Below, one piece after another: positions 8,157 through 15,117 of a DNA stretch of 15,784 bases. The position numbers and the translations under genes are program-made. The stretch comes from Gemmatimonadales bacterium UBA2975. Its GTDB lineage: Bacteria; Gemmatimonadota; Gemmatimonadetes; Longimicrobiales; Gaopeijiaceae. The DNA is taken from assembly GCA_002348265.1 (NCBI GenBank), contig DEAT01000026.1, forward strand, positions 9,591 through 25,374. Direction: 5' to 3'. The notes beneath the pieces are model-generated. The model was not told where the DNA came from and did not search any database. It saw only the letters and a program-made list of their open reading frames with translations. Position 1 is the first letter of the stretch, and every line of letters starts with the position of its first letter.

Positions 8157-8888
8157 CTAAGTTTCTGCTTTCTTGCTAGTCGATTCGACGTCTGTCTTCC
8201 GTGACGCGAGATGGATCGCGTGATCGATTGCTTCATTCATTGCTGATCCGCGGAAACCTCGCCGTGCCAGCCACGCGGTCAGGCGGCGACGTACTTTCTG
8301 TTTAGCCTTTGACCATGAGTTATCAATGAGGGCTTGGAGTGCTTCCGGGTTTTGTTGCCCGACCCACTTTGTGACTGCGGCCTGGGCGAGCGTTAGATCG
8401 TTGGTCTGTTCGGACTCGAATACGTGGTCGATGGTCTGCCGTGCAAGTTTCTGATCGATGCCTTTTTGGCGGAGTTCTGATGTCAGTGCTGATCGACCTT
8501 TAGGTCGAAGTCGGAGTCGGTCGCGTACAAAGGCCGCGGCGACACTAGCGTCGTCGATTAGCCCTCGTTCCTGCAGGTGGTTAAGGCATACGTCGATTCG
8601 TGCTGGACGAAAGCCTTTTTGCCTTAAGCGTCTACGTAGCTCAGTGCGTGTACGAGCTCGATACGACAGAAGATTCAGTGCCGCGTCACGCACTCGCACG
8701 TCGGCGTCGTGATTGAGTAGTTCGTGCCGTATGGTTCTGGTGAGCGTGTCACCTACGCCAAGGCCACTCCGTTCGAGGGCTTCGAGCGTGACTTCAAAGG
8801 GCTCCGAGTCATCATTGAGATGGATGATCACCTTCAGTCCGTGTGGCCGGCGGGGCTTGATTCGTTTGATGAGTGGTGCGTCGCTCAT
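8157..8888 (-). CDS. recX: RecX regulatory protein
   Basis: The 243-residue protein has the RecX triple-repeat helical pattern: ALNLLSYRARTRTELRRRLRQKGF (first repeat, 70-93), GLIDDASVAAAFVRDRLRLRPKGRSALTSELRQKGI (second, 109-144) and KVRRRLTAWLARRGF (third, 198-212). RecX proteins bind RecA filaments and modulate recombination and the SOS response. The N-terminal 60 residues are basic then acidic and form the extra N-terminal lobe seen in longer RecX proteins. It is last in a minus-strand set after imuB and the DUF6504 gene, so it may be co-transcribed with translesion-repair functions. recA, its frequent neighbour, is not in the window. The ribosome binding site is weak (GTGGCGG). Confidence 0.9.
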   Translation of the reverse strand: MSDAPLIKRIKPRRPHGLKVIIHLNDDSEPFEVTLEALERSGLGVGDTLTRTIRHELLNHDADVRVRDAALNLLSYRARTRTELRRRLRQKGFRPARIDVCLNHLQERGLIDDASVAAAFVRDRLRLRPKGRSALTSELRQKGIDQKLARQTIDHVFESEQTNDLTLAQAAVTKWVGQQNPEALQALIDNSWSKAKQKVRRRLTAWLARRGFRGSAMNEAIDHAIHLASRKTDVESTSKKAET

Positions 8889-9066
8889 CCGCCACGGCCC
8901 GACCTATTCATGGTTTCGAAAGCTGATGTACCGATCAGGAAGGGTTTGAGCGTCGAGGGCATGGTGTCCATCTTTGGCGTGTGCTTGAGATCGAAGAATA
9001 GGGTTCAGCTGAGGCTCGGTGCCATGTTGAATTGGGCCGGTTATCGCGAGCGTGCTAGTAGGAAGA
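8889..9066 (-). other. Gap between DUF6504 gene and recX, with a possible short leader ORF
   Basis: No recognisable gene in 178 bases. On the minus strand an ATG at 8971 opens a 28-codon frame (begins MDTMPSTLKPF) that ends at TGA 8887-8885, overlapping the recX start as ATGA. A second frame is open through the gap but has no start codon. There is no similarity I recognise, including to DnaE2, whose gene often follows imuB. The overlap could couple recX translation to a leader peptide, or be chance. Confidence 0.25.
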
Positions 9067-9333
9067 TTAGGAGTTCTGAGTATACCATTTGTCGGTCAGT
9101 AGGTCGTGATACAATGTCAGTACTTTCTCGTTGTTGAGCACGACCGTCATATATTCCCGTGAGATAGTTTGACGCCACCACTCGTCATCAATACGCCAGT
9201 GTTCCCGAATTGAGGTGACGTTTTGTCCTGGTTTTCCCGGTACTCGAATGTGCAACGGGTTACCCTGTTCGTCTGAGCGAACAACGACGGGTTTCGGTGT
9301 GCCGAGTGTTTTGAAACGGTGAGAGTTCCGCAT
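9067..9333 (-). CDS. DUF6504-type small protein of translesion-repair operons
   Basis: The 88-residue soluble protein has the signature EHWRIDDEWWRQTISREYMTVVLNNEKVLTLYHDLLTDKWY, with WRIDDEWW at 46-53 and LYHDL at 74-78. From memory, this pattern is that of the DUF6504 family, small proteins encoded next to imuB and dnaE2 in many bacteria. The biochemical role is unknown to me. The start at ATG 9333 lies 22 bases after the imuB stop on the same strand, consistent with one transcript. No clear ribosome binding site is visible, so translation may be coupled to imuB. The first 30 residues (MRNSHRFKTLGTPKPVVVRSDEQGNPLHIRV) look like the usual beta-rich lead-in. Confidence 0.75.
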   Translation of the reverse strand: MRNSHRFKTLGTPKPVVVRSDEQGNPLHIRVPGKPGQNVTSIREHWRIDDEWWRQTISREYMTVVLNNEKVLTLYHDLLTDKWYTQNS

Positions 9334-9355
9334 GGGCGGGTTCTGATTGTGGGAG

Positions 9356-10786
9356 TCAGGGGTCTAGATTGATCAGTGCATTCCGGCGCTCCGGGATCCT
9401 GGACCACGGGTCGACCTCGATGACTCGGTATAGCGGAGAGTGTCCAATACGCAATTTGAGTTCGTTGACTGCTTCTCTTATCGAGGGAGGGATTTCGCCT
9501 TGATTAAAATCAAGATGGCCGGCGGCACGACTCCCTTCCGTGGTCCGGTCGAAGAGCAGCGTTTGCGTGCTGCTCGCCCCGAACTCAGTGAGTTCCAAAG
9601 TGAGCGTTTCGACAGCGTGTGTGGGAGGAGAGATCTCCATTTTTGCGCGGAGGGCGGCGGCGATAGATTCCCGGTCTGAAGTTGGCTTGCGAAGGATCCT
9701 ATTGATTATCCATGAACCCCCTCCCTCAAGGTCCGCACACATTCGGACCCCTGCTACACTACGCCCCCTTAGGTCCGAACGGCCTAGCGCACGTTCTACG
9801 AGCCGATTAAGGACATGATGCAGAGGTCCTGTGAGATCGACAGGGTTGGGGAAATCGAGGGAGACCTTGATCGGTTGAGGTTGATGCCAAGGCCGGACTG
9901 GATCGATTCGGCTTCCTGTGGACCAAGCCAGGGCATTTCGGCCGTCTTGACCGAACTGTGCGACAAGAGCCGGCTCTGGGAAGCGACGAAGTTGGCCAAG
10001 AGTGAGTATCCCGAGTCGTTCGAGTCGGTGTATCATGGTCGGATTAATTGGTAGGCAGCCAATCGGGCACTCGGTAAAAAAAGAAATCAACCGAGATTCG
10101 GAGACAATCACAGGTCGGCCGGACCGTGTGGATGCTGCAGCAACCCATGCGCCGAACTTTCCAGGTGCCATTCCGGCTCGAGTAGCAGCGACTAAGGGAG
10201 CCGGATAGACCTGAAAAAGCAGGTTGAGCGCACGATCGATTTGTCTATTCGGGGGGCCGAGTAGTCGTTCGAGTCCATCCATGCCCAAGAACACACGGCC
10301 CCGGCCTGCGGGTTCGATAATCGGAGTGAGCTCGCTGAGCGCCTCGATCATTGTGGTAGCCGCAGCGTCGTAATGCGAAGGGTCGGGTTCTAGTAAGGTT
10401 AGCGATGTGCAGAGGGACACGGCTTGGGAGACGAGCTGGCCTGGTCGGACACCAGCTTTGTGGGCACGTTCGGATGCCTGCCAGATCGTACGACGAGTGC
10501 TTTCGCCCGGAGAGAGTAAAGCGACTGAGGTTTTGTCGAGCTCAGGGAAACGAACCAGTTCGAGTCGCAATTCAAAAGTCGGAAGCCAAATGCAGAGAGC
10601 TTCACGGCTGTCGTTCGAAGTATGCGTGGGGGCGGATTGGAAGACTGTTTCCGCACCGGGACCGCTAGCCCAGTCATTATGAACAGCTGCGTTGTTCAGC
10701 CAGTCATTTGCGGGTCGATGGTTATCAGTCCATTCGAGCCCTGGACCAGTGGGAACAGGTTCTGGAAAAGTGGTGTGAAGCGTCAT
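9356..10786 (-). CDS. imuB: ImuB, catalytically inactive Y-family polymerase homologue
   Basis: The 476-residue protein is related to DinB but lacks the catalytic acids. The polymerase palm start reads LCIWLPTFELRLELVRFPEL (64-83) where active enzymes have a DxDxF segment. The second site reads GRVFLGMDGLERLLG (163-177) without SIDE. The helix-hairpin-helix region is RLERLGILTLGQLRRFP (254-270). ImuB proteins act as an adaptor between the beta clamp, ImuA and DnaE2 in SOS mutagenesis; QTLLF at 408-412 resembles a clamp-binding pentapeptide. The conserved part begins only near residue 61. The preceding 60 residues are Pro/Asn-rich and unrecognised, so the true start may be downstream of ATG 10786. 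DUF6504 and recX genes follow. imuA would be expected upstream and is absent, and dnaE2 is not in this window. Confidence 0.88.
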   Translation of the reverse strand: MTLHTTFPEPVPTGPGLEWTDNHRPANDWLNNAAVHNDWASGPGAETVFQSAPTHTSNDSREALCIWLPTFELRLELVRFPELDKTSVALLSPGESTRRTIWQASERAHKAGVRPGQLVSQAVSLCTSLTLLEPDPSHYDAAATTMIEALSELTPIIEPAGRGRVFLGMDGLERLLGPPNRQIDRALNLLFQVYPAPLVAATRAGMAPGKFGAWVAAASTRSGRPVIVSESRLISFFTECPIGCLPINPTMIHRLERLGILTLGQLRRFPEPALVAQFGQDGRNALAWSTGSRIDPVRPWHQPQPIKVSLDFPNPVDLTGPLHHVLNRLVERALGRSDLRGRSVAGVRMCADLEGGGSWIINRILRKPTSDRESIAAALRAKMEISPPTHAVETLTLELTEFGASSTQTLLFDRTTEGSRAAGHLDFNQGEIPPSIREAVNELKLRIGHSPLYRVIEVDPWSRIPERRNALINLDP

Positions 10787-11002
10787 GACCGAATGAGAAA
10801 TTCTGGAACGTGGGAGCCGGCAACGAAGATCCCTGGTTTCGAGTGTTTCGATGCTATAAGCAGCACCTCTGTCGAAGCCCTAGGATTGATACCGAATAAA
10901 AACCGAAGATAGGGCTAATGAGGGCGAACGCAAAGAGGGGGTGGCGAGCGTCAAGAAGGTGATCTTGCTCGACAGGAAATGAGAGTCGCAGAGGGACCGG
11001 AT

Positions 11003-11046
11003 ATGACAGAGTTGCTACAGCAATGTAACAGAGGGGTAACAACAGC
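11003..11046 (-). promoter_or_regulatory. Pho-box-like array: four tandem 11-bp units
   Basis: On the plus strand four consecutive 11-mers read ATGACAGAGTT, GCTACAGCAAT, GTAACAGAGGG and GTAACAACAGC; all share ACA at columns 4-6, and three of four have G at column 7. On the minus strand the 7-bp cores are TTGTTAC, CTGTTAC, CTGTAGC and CTGTCAT, each followed by a 4-nt spacer. This is the spacing of the E. coli PhoB box (CTGTCAT units repeated every 11 bp). Read on the plus strand it also resembles the TTAACA-N5 repeats bound by Bacillus PhoP. It lies 140-183 bases before phoR, next to a pst locus, which strongly favours a binding array for the phosphate response regulator. Confidence 0.65.
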
Positions 11047-11077
11047 CTCTTACGCTCCGACTAGGAACTCACGTCAG

Positions 11078-11105
11078 TTGAAGCTTACCATGGCTCAGGT
11101 ACATT
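11078..11105 (+). promoter_or_regulatory. Weak candidate sigma-70-type promoter for phoR
   Basis: TTGAAG (11078-11083) and TACATT (11100-11105) are separated by 16 bases, each matching four of six consensus positions. It lies 31 bases downstream of the Pho-like array and would give a leader of roughly 75 bases. The match is ordinary and could be chance. Confidence 0.2.
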
Positions 11106-11185
11106 CGCGTTGTTCGCTAGCGTTAGTACTCTCGTTGCTCTGCCTCCGATTTTGATGTTTTCGACCTAATTAGGGATTCGATCTG

Positions 11186-13072
11186 ATGTCCTCCGCGCTC
11201 ACGCGCCTCCGCATTCGACAACGTCTCTTCGTTGGTTTCGCCGTCGTGGTAACGGTAATGACCGCACTAGCTGTCGTGCTTGTAACCTCCGGGCTGCGTC
11301 GTGTACTTACAGAGACGTTCCAAGAAGAGCTCGAAAGACAACTTGCCTTAGGGGAGTGGATTCTCGAGGGCGCATCAGATGCTGTTCCAGATGTGCTTGC
11401 CCGAGAAATTACGGCGCGTGTTGGTTACCGAGTGTCTTTGATTTCACCCGATGGCGTTGTGTTGGGCGACTCGTATGTAGAGCCTCAGCGCTTGACTGAG
11501 GTGGAGGATCATTCAGATCGACCAGAGGTCCGAGGCGCCCTGTCAGGTGAAGTCTCGTTCGCCCAACGCACGTCGGCCACTGTGGCTGAACCGCTACTCT
11601 ATGGTGCTCGGCTCGTGGCGCTTTCCGGTACACCTATTGTACTCCGCATAGCTGCCCCACTCACCGATGTTGAGCGTGCGGTGAGTCGCGCGCGCGATGC
11701 GCTCGTTCTGGGTGGCCTCCTAGCAATGATGGTGGCATTGCTGATTGCCTACTTCCTCAGTGGAGCACTAAGTCGTCCTTTATTGCGCTTTGTTGCTCTG
11801 TCCCGTCGTCTCGTAAGTGGCGAACTCGACGCACGAGCGCCGTCGGATTCGGGTGTCCCCGAACTTGATGAGCTTGCGACGGCCTTGAACCAGCTCACTG
11901 ACGAACTTGCAACGCGACTTTCCGAACTAAGTCAGGAAAGAGATGGGGTACAGGCGCTCATTGACTGCATGGCTGAGGGTGTCGTCGCTCTTACGGACGA
12001 CGCTCGAATTTTTCGCACTAATCGGGCGGCGAGATCGTTGCTGAATCTAGATTCCTCTGATAACGGCACCTCAGTTCATGAGCTCGTTAGACACTCTGAG
12101 CTTCGGCAAGTCCTCGCCGAGTCTGCCGTGCGTCCAGTTAGTCAACGCGAAGTTCAGTTTAACACCTCGCACCTGATTGTTTCGTCACGCATACTTGATA
12201 CGGGCGGAGCAGTAACGACCCTTCTGGATATTTCAGAGATTCGACGTCTTGAGAATGTGCGACGAGACTTTGTCGCCAATGTTTCACACGAATTGAAGAC
12301 TCCGCTTACGTCGATTCGCGGGTACGCTGAAATGCTTATGGAGGATGGTACCCCCCAAGATATTCGTGACGGTTTTATTGATTCGATTAGCAAGAATGCG
12401 TTGAGGCTTCAAAATCTCGTCGATGACTTGCTCGACCTTTCGCGCTTGGAATCTGGTGGTTGGGTTGCGCGGCCAGAATCCGTCTCAGTCGCGGAGGTTG
12501 CCAACGAAGCCTGGAATTGGTGTGCGGATGCCGCGAACCGTCGTGATGTCTCTATTGAGATTACTCCGATGGGGATGGTTTACGCCGATCGCCAAGGTTT
12601 GCTGCAGAGCTTACGCAATCTTCTTGAGAATGCAGTTCGACACAGCGATGAGGGTGGCATTATCCAGGTCACGGCTCGACGTGTTGAGGGTGACTTTGTA
12701 CACATCGAAGTCTCGGATGAAGGGGAGGGTATGACACGTAAAGCTCTCCCGCGGATCTTCGAGCGATTTTACCGGGCAGACTCGTCACGAGCACGCGACA
12801 TAGGTGGAACCGGACTCGGACTCGCTATCGTGCGTCACCTCATCGAGGGGATGGGTGGCCGGGTTGAGGCAGACAGTGAATTGGGTGAAGGTGCGACCAT
12901 CCGGATCATACTTCCTTTCTCACAGTCGTGTGACGTGAGTGAGCAGAAAAATCCTGACGGCACGGTTATGCGGTCTTTAGACCAAAGCATTCAGGATTCG
13001 ACCATTGGTTTGGCCAACCCTGTAACCCTGTTTCCAGGGGCTGAGAAGGACTCTGTCACATCATCAAATTAA
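11186..13072 (+). CDS. phoR: PhoR-type membrane sensor histidine kinase
   Basis: The product has 628 residues. Two membrane helices (about 14-34 and 172-193) flank a ~135-residue extracytoplasmic sensor. Then come a HAMP linker (194-247), a PAS domain (250-350), a HisKA domain with DFVANVSHELKTPLTSIRGY (His 368) and an HATPase domain with the N box at Asn 482, DEGEGM at 511-516, IFERFYR (524-530) and GGTGLGL at 540-546. This is the PhoR layout. Direct linkage to pstS, phoU and pstC supports a role in phosphate-starvation signalling. A site AGGGA sits 9 bases before the ATG. About 50 residues after the kinase fold (580-628) are polar, probably disordered, and unlike typical PhoR ends. The cognate phoB is not adjacent. 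Confidence 0.88.
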   Translation: MSSALTRLRIRQRLFVGFAVVVTVMTALAVVLVTSGLRRVLTETFQEELERQLALGEWILEGASDAVPDVLAREITARVGYRVSLISPDGVVLGDSYVEPQRLTEVEDHSDRPEVRGALSGEVSFAQRTSATVAEPLLYGARLVALSGTPIVLRIAAPLTDVERAVSRARDALVLGGLLAMMVALLIAYFLSGALSRPLLRFVALSRRLVSGELDARAPSDSGVPELDELATALNQLTDELATRLSELSQERDGVQALIDCMAEGVVALTDDARIFRTNRAARSLLNLDSSDNGTSVHELVRHSELRQVLAESAVRPVSQREVQFNTSHLIVSSRILDTGGAVTTLLDISEIRRLENVRRDFVANVSHELKTPLTSIRGYAEMLMEDGTPQDIRDGFIDSISKNALRLQNLVDDLLDLSRLESGGWVARPESVSVAEVANEAWNWCADAANRRDVSIEITPMGMVYADRQGLLQSLRNLLENAVRHSDEGGIIQVTARRVEGDFVHIEVSDEGEGMTRKALPRIFERFYRADSSRARDIGGTGLGLAIVRHLIEGMGGRVEADSELGEGATIRIILPFSQSCDVSEQKNPDGTVMRSLDQSIQDSTIGLANPVTLFPGAEKDSVTSSN

Positions 13073-13105
13073 TTGAGTGCAACATCAAACAAAGGTGAGT
13101 CTGGA

Positions 13106-13972
13106 ATGAAACGCTTACTGACGATCTTAGCTACTCCTCTCGTTTTGTTGGCTTGTGGTGGTGGTGAAGAACGATCGGTCATTCAAAATACTGGATCTGA
13201 TACACTTCTTAGCGTTGCTCAGGGCTGGGCTGAAGCATATGCCGTTGTAGATCCGTCCGTCGCTGTTGCTGTGAGCGGAGGTGGGTCAGGCACGGGGATA
13301 TCGTCGATGATCAATGGTACGGTTGATATAGCGAATTCCAGCCGCTCTATGCGTGAAAGTGAATACGAGGCTTCACGCGCTCAGGGACTTGATCCGCAAG
13401 AGTTCGTAGTCGGGTACGATGCGCTTGCTATCTTTCTGCACCCGGACAACCCCCTTACATCAATCTCTATAGAGCAGTTAGTAGGAGTTTACGGGGAGTT
13501 TGGGGAGATCGAGTCGTGGTCTCAGCTAGGGGTTTCGGTTCCCGGGTGCGGGAGTGATGAAATCGTTCGCGTAAGTCGTCAGAATAATTCGGGAACGTAT
13601 GTGTATTTCCGCGAGGCAGTTTTAAAGGAGTCGGAATTCAAGCTCGGTTCTCGTGATATGCACGGTTCGAAAGACGTAGTGGACTTGGTCGAGAACACAC
13701 CATGCGCGATCGGTTACAGCGGTCTGGCGTACGCCACCGAGCACATCTCAATGCCCTGTGTTTCGGAAGCGGAAACCGATTCTTGCGTGATTCCCTCAGT
13801 GGACACTGCGATAGATGGCTCCTACAGTATCGCCCGTCCACTCTTCATGTATACGGCGATGCCACCGGAGGGTGCTGTTGGTGTTTACATGGACTGGATT
13901 CTGAGTGAAGAAGGGCAGTGCATCATTTTAGAGAAGGGGTATGCGCCGGTAACCGACGTGACCTGCGTTTGA
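13106..13972 (+). CDS. pstS: Phosphate ABC transporter substrate-binding lipoprotein PstS
   Basis: The product has 288 residues from ATG 13106, preceded by AAAGGTGAG with a 6-nt spacer. A TTG eleven codons earlier, at 13073, is less likely because it would displace the signal peptide. The N-terminus is a lipoprotein signal with lipobox LLAC (14-17) and a Gly-rich tether. Phosphate-binding signatures of the PBP-like PstS fold are visible: NTGSDT (28-33), SGGGSGTG (57-64), DIANSSR (74-80) and RQNNSGTYVYF (158-168). The C-terminal hinge part includes AIGYSGLAYA (201-210). Five cysteines besides the lipidated one (148, 200, 218, 227, 272) plus C287 suggest disulfides in the mature protein. It captures phosphate outside the inner membrane and passes it to PstC/PstA. 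It starts 33 bases after phoR stops, so the two are probably co-transcribed. Confidence 0.92.
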   Translation: MKRLLTILATPLVLLACGGGEERSVIQNTGSDTLLSVAQGWAEAYAVVDPSVAVAVSGGGSGTGISSMINGTVDIANSSRSMRESEYEASRAQGLDPQEFVVGYDALAIFLHPDNPLTSISIEQLVGVYGEFGEIESWSQLGVSVPGCGSDEIVRVSRQNNSGTYVYFREAVLKESEFKLGSRDMHGSKDVVDLVENTPCAIGYSGLAYATEHISMPCVSEAETDSCVIPSVDTAIDGSYSIARPLFMYTAMPPEGAVGVYMDWILSEEGQCIILEKGYAPVTDVTCV

Positions 13973-14010
13973 GTTCACCTAATCGCTCAAAAACAAAGGC
14001 GAGGAGCGTC

Positions 14011-15117
14011 ATGGAAGAATCAGCACAAGCTCGTTACGAAGAACGTGTGTATTCGGATCTCGAAGAAATCCGAGAAAAGGTCACCAAAGTAGCTGACTTA
14101 ATCGAAAGTCAGCTGAGTGATACTGTGCATTCTTTCCTTGAGGGTGATATAAAACTCGCTAATGACGTGGTGCTTGGTGATAGACGCGTTAACAGAAAGA
14201 TCCGTGAGATCGATCGTATGTGTCACAGCTTCATCGTGCGGCACGCACCTACTGCGGGTCCCCTCCGCTATGTGTCGGCGGTACTTCGCCTCGACGTCGC
14301 TCTTGAACGAGTAGGCGATTACGCTAGCACGATAGGTCGTGAGATCATCCAGCTAAAAGGGCGTCCACCAGAACGCATAATGCGAGACGTTGAGCTGATC
14401 AGCCATCAGGCAAGGCGGACTTTGAGTCAGGCGCTTCTCGCTTTCCAAGAGAATGACGCCGAACTCGCTCAAGAGACCTACGGCGCGGCTGGTCACACTG
14501 ACTCTACTCTCGAAAAGGTGTTTGAAGAACTCCTCACCGCGGGGAAGAGTAGTGAGATGTCGCTGCGTGATGTGTTCGCATTGCTGAGGATCATAAACCT
14601 TCTCAAGCGCGTCGATGATCAGGCGGAGAATGTGTGCGAGCAGACGCTGTTTGCAGTCTCTGGCGAGATCAAGGATCCCAAGTCATTCCGCATTCTTTTT
14701 CTTGATGAGCAGAATAGTGGACTATCCCAGATGGCTGAGGCGTACGCGAGTCGAGCGTTTCCCGAGAGCGGTACCTATGCGAGCGCTGGGTGGAATCCGG
14801 CTGACGGTCTAAGCTCAAATGTCATAAAGTGCATGGACCAAAACGGCCTCAGTGTCCGAGGTAAGGCCCCCTCGTTACTTCGCAGCGTCCATGAGGAGCC
14901 GAGACATTGGCACATCATCGTCGGGATGGAAGGATCTGCGAGAGATCAGCTCTCACGTCTGCCGTTTCGCACTCTGTTTCTGGACTGGTCAGACTCTGTC
15001 TCCGTAGACGGCAGTGTAGAGGACTTAGATGACGAGGAAACAGAGGAAGTGTTCAACCGTGTGAAGCTGGGTGTGCGAGACCTCATGCTAACGCTTAGGG
15101 GACCGAATGCCGGCTGA
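14011..15117 (+). CDS. phoU: PhoU fused to an inactivated LMW-phosphatase/ArsC-like domain
   Basis: The product has 368 residues from ATG 14011, four bases after GAGGAG. Residues 1-218 are PhoU: two three-helix bundles with metal-site motifs LERVGDYAST (98-107) and LKRVDDQAEN (198-207). The second has Lys where Glu is usual. Residues 226-363 follow the low-molecular-weight phosphotyrosine phosphatase/arsenate reductase fold: FRILFLDEQNSGLSQMAEAYA (226-246), SAGWNP (258-263), HWHIIVGMEG (299-308), LDWSD (324-328) and a final helix EVFNRVKLGVRDLM (346-359). The catalytic loop C-x5-R-S is changed to D232-x5-L238-S239, and the later ArsC cysteines are also missing, so it should not be an active enzyme. 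PhoU normally restrains PhoR when phosphate is plentiful. Here it lies between pstS and pstC and overlaps pstC by 11 bases. Confidence 0.88.
   Translation: MEESAQARYEERVYSDLEEIREKVTKVADLIESQLSDTVHSFLEGDIKLANDVVLGDRRVNRKIREIDRMCHSFIVRHAPTAGPLRYVSAVLRLDVALERVGDYASTIGREIIQLKGRPPERIMRDVELISHQARRTLSQALLAFQENDAELAQETYGAAGHTDSTLEKVFEELLTAGKSSEMSLRDVFALLRIINLLKRVDDQAENVCEQTLFAVSGEIKDPKSFRILFLDEQNSGLSQMAEAYASRAFPESGTYASAGWNPADGLSSNVIKCMDQNGLSVRGKAPSLLRSVHEEPRHWHIIVGMEGSARDQLSRLPFRTLFLDWSDSVSVDGSVEDLDDEETEEVFNRVKLGVRDLMLTLRGPNAG

Larger units (their letters stand above)
10787..11185. other. 399-bp intergenic region between divergent imuB and phoR
   Basis: No convincing gene. It should hold the promoters of both imuB (minus) and phoR (plus). 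Contents seen: a 7-bp direct repeat GTTTCGA at 10836-10842 and 10845-10851, about 50 bases before imuB, in a place where an SOS operator might lie; a 7-bp inverted repeat AGCCCTA/TAGGGCT at 10876-10882 and 10910-10916 with a 27-nt loop; the four-unit Pho-like array listed separately; and a purine-rich site AGGGA at 11172-11176 before phoR. I see no standard LexA box of the E. coli (CTGT-N8-ACAG) or Bacillus (GAAC-N4-GTTC) kind. Confidence 0.6.

Noticed and set aside
8724..9137. Plus-strand 137-codon frame opposite recX and the following gap
   Set aside because: It lies mostly antisense to the start of recX and the gap, with no recognisable domain and no ribosome binding site; read as a shadow frame.
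10836..10851. GTTTCGA direct repeat as an SOS operator for imuB
   Set aside because: It is not the alphaproteobacterial GTTC-N7-GTTC pattern or any other LexA box I know; kept only as a note on the intergenic region.
10876..10916. AGCCCTA/TAGGGCT inverted repeat as a terminator
   Set aside because: Only 7 bp with a 27-nt loop, no T run, and no gene ends nearby.
10854..11042. Minus-strand 62-codon frame in the imuB-phoR gap
   Set aside because: Low-information composition, no ribosome binding site that I can see, no family resemblance, and it runs through the Pho-like array.
13020..13059. CTGTAAC, CTGTTTC and CTGTCAC as a second Pho box before pstS
   Set aside because: Three cores occur but not at 11-bp steps (8 and 25 bases apart), unlike the regular array before phoR.
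13073..13105. TTG start for pstS directly after the phoR stop
   Set aside because: No ribosome binding site fits, and the lipoprotein signal starts at ATG 13106, which has AAAGGTGAG upstream.
13918..14010. Upstream extension of the phoU frame to an ATG at 13918
   Set aside because: It would overlap the end of pstS by 55 bases, whereas ATG 14011 has a GAGGAG ribosome binding site and begins where PhoU homology begins.
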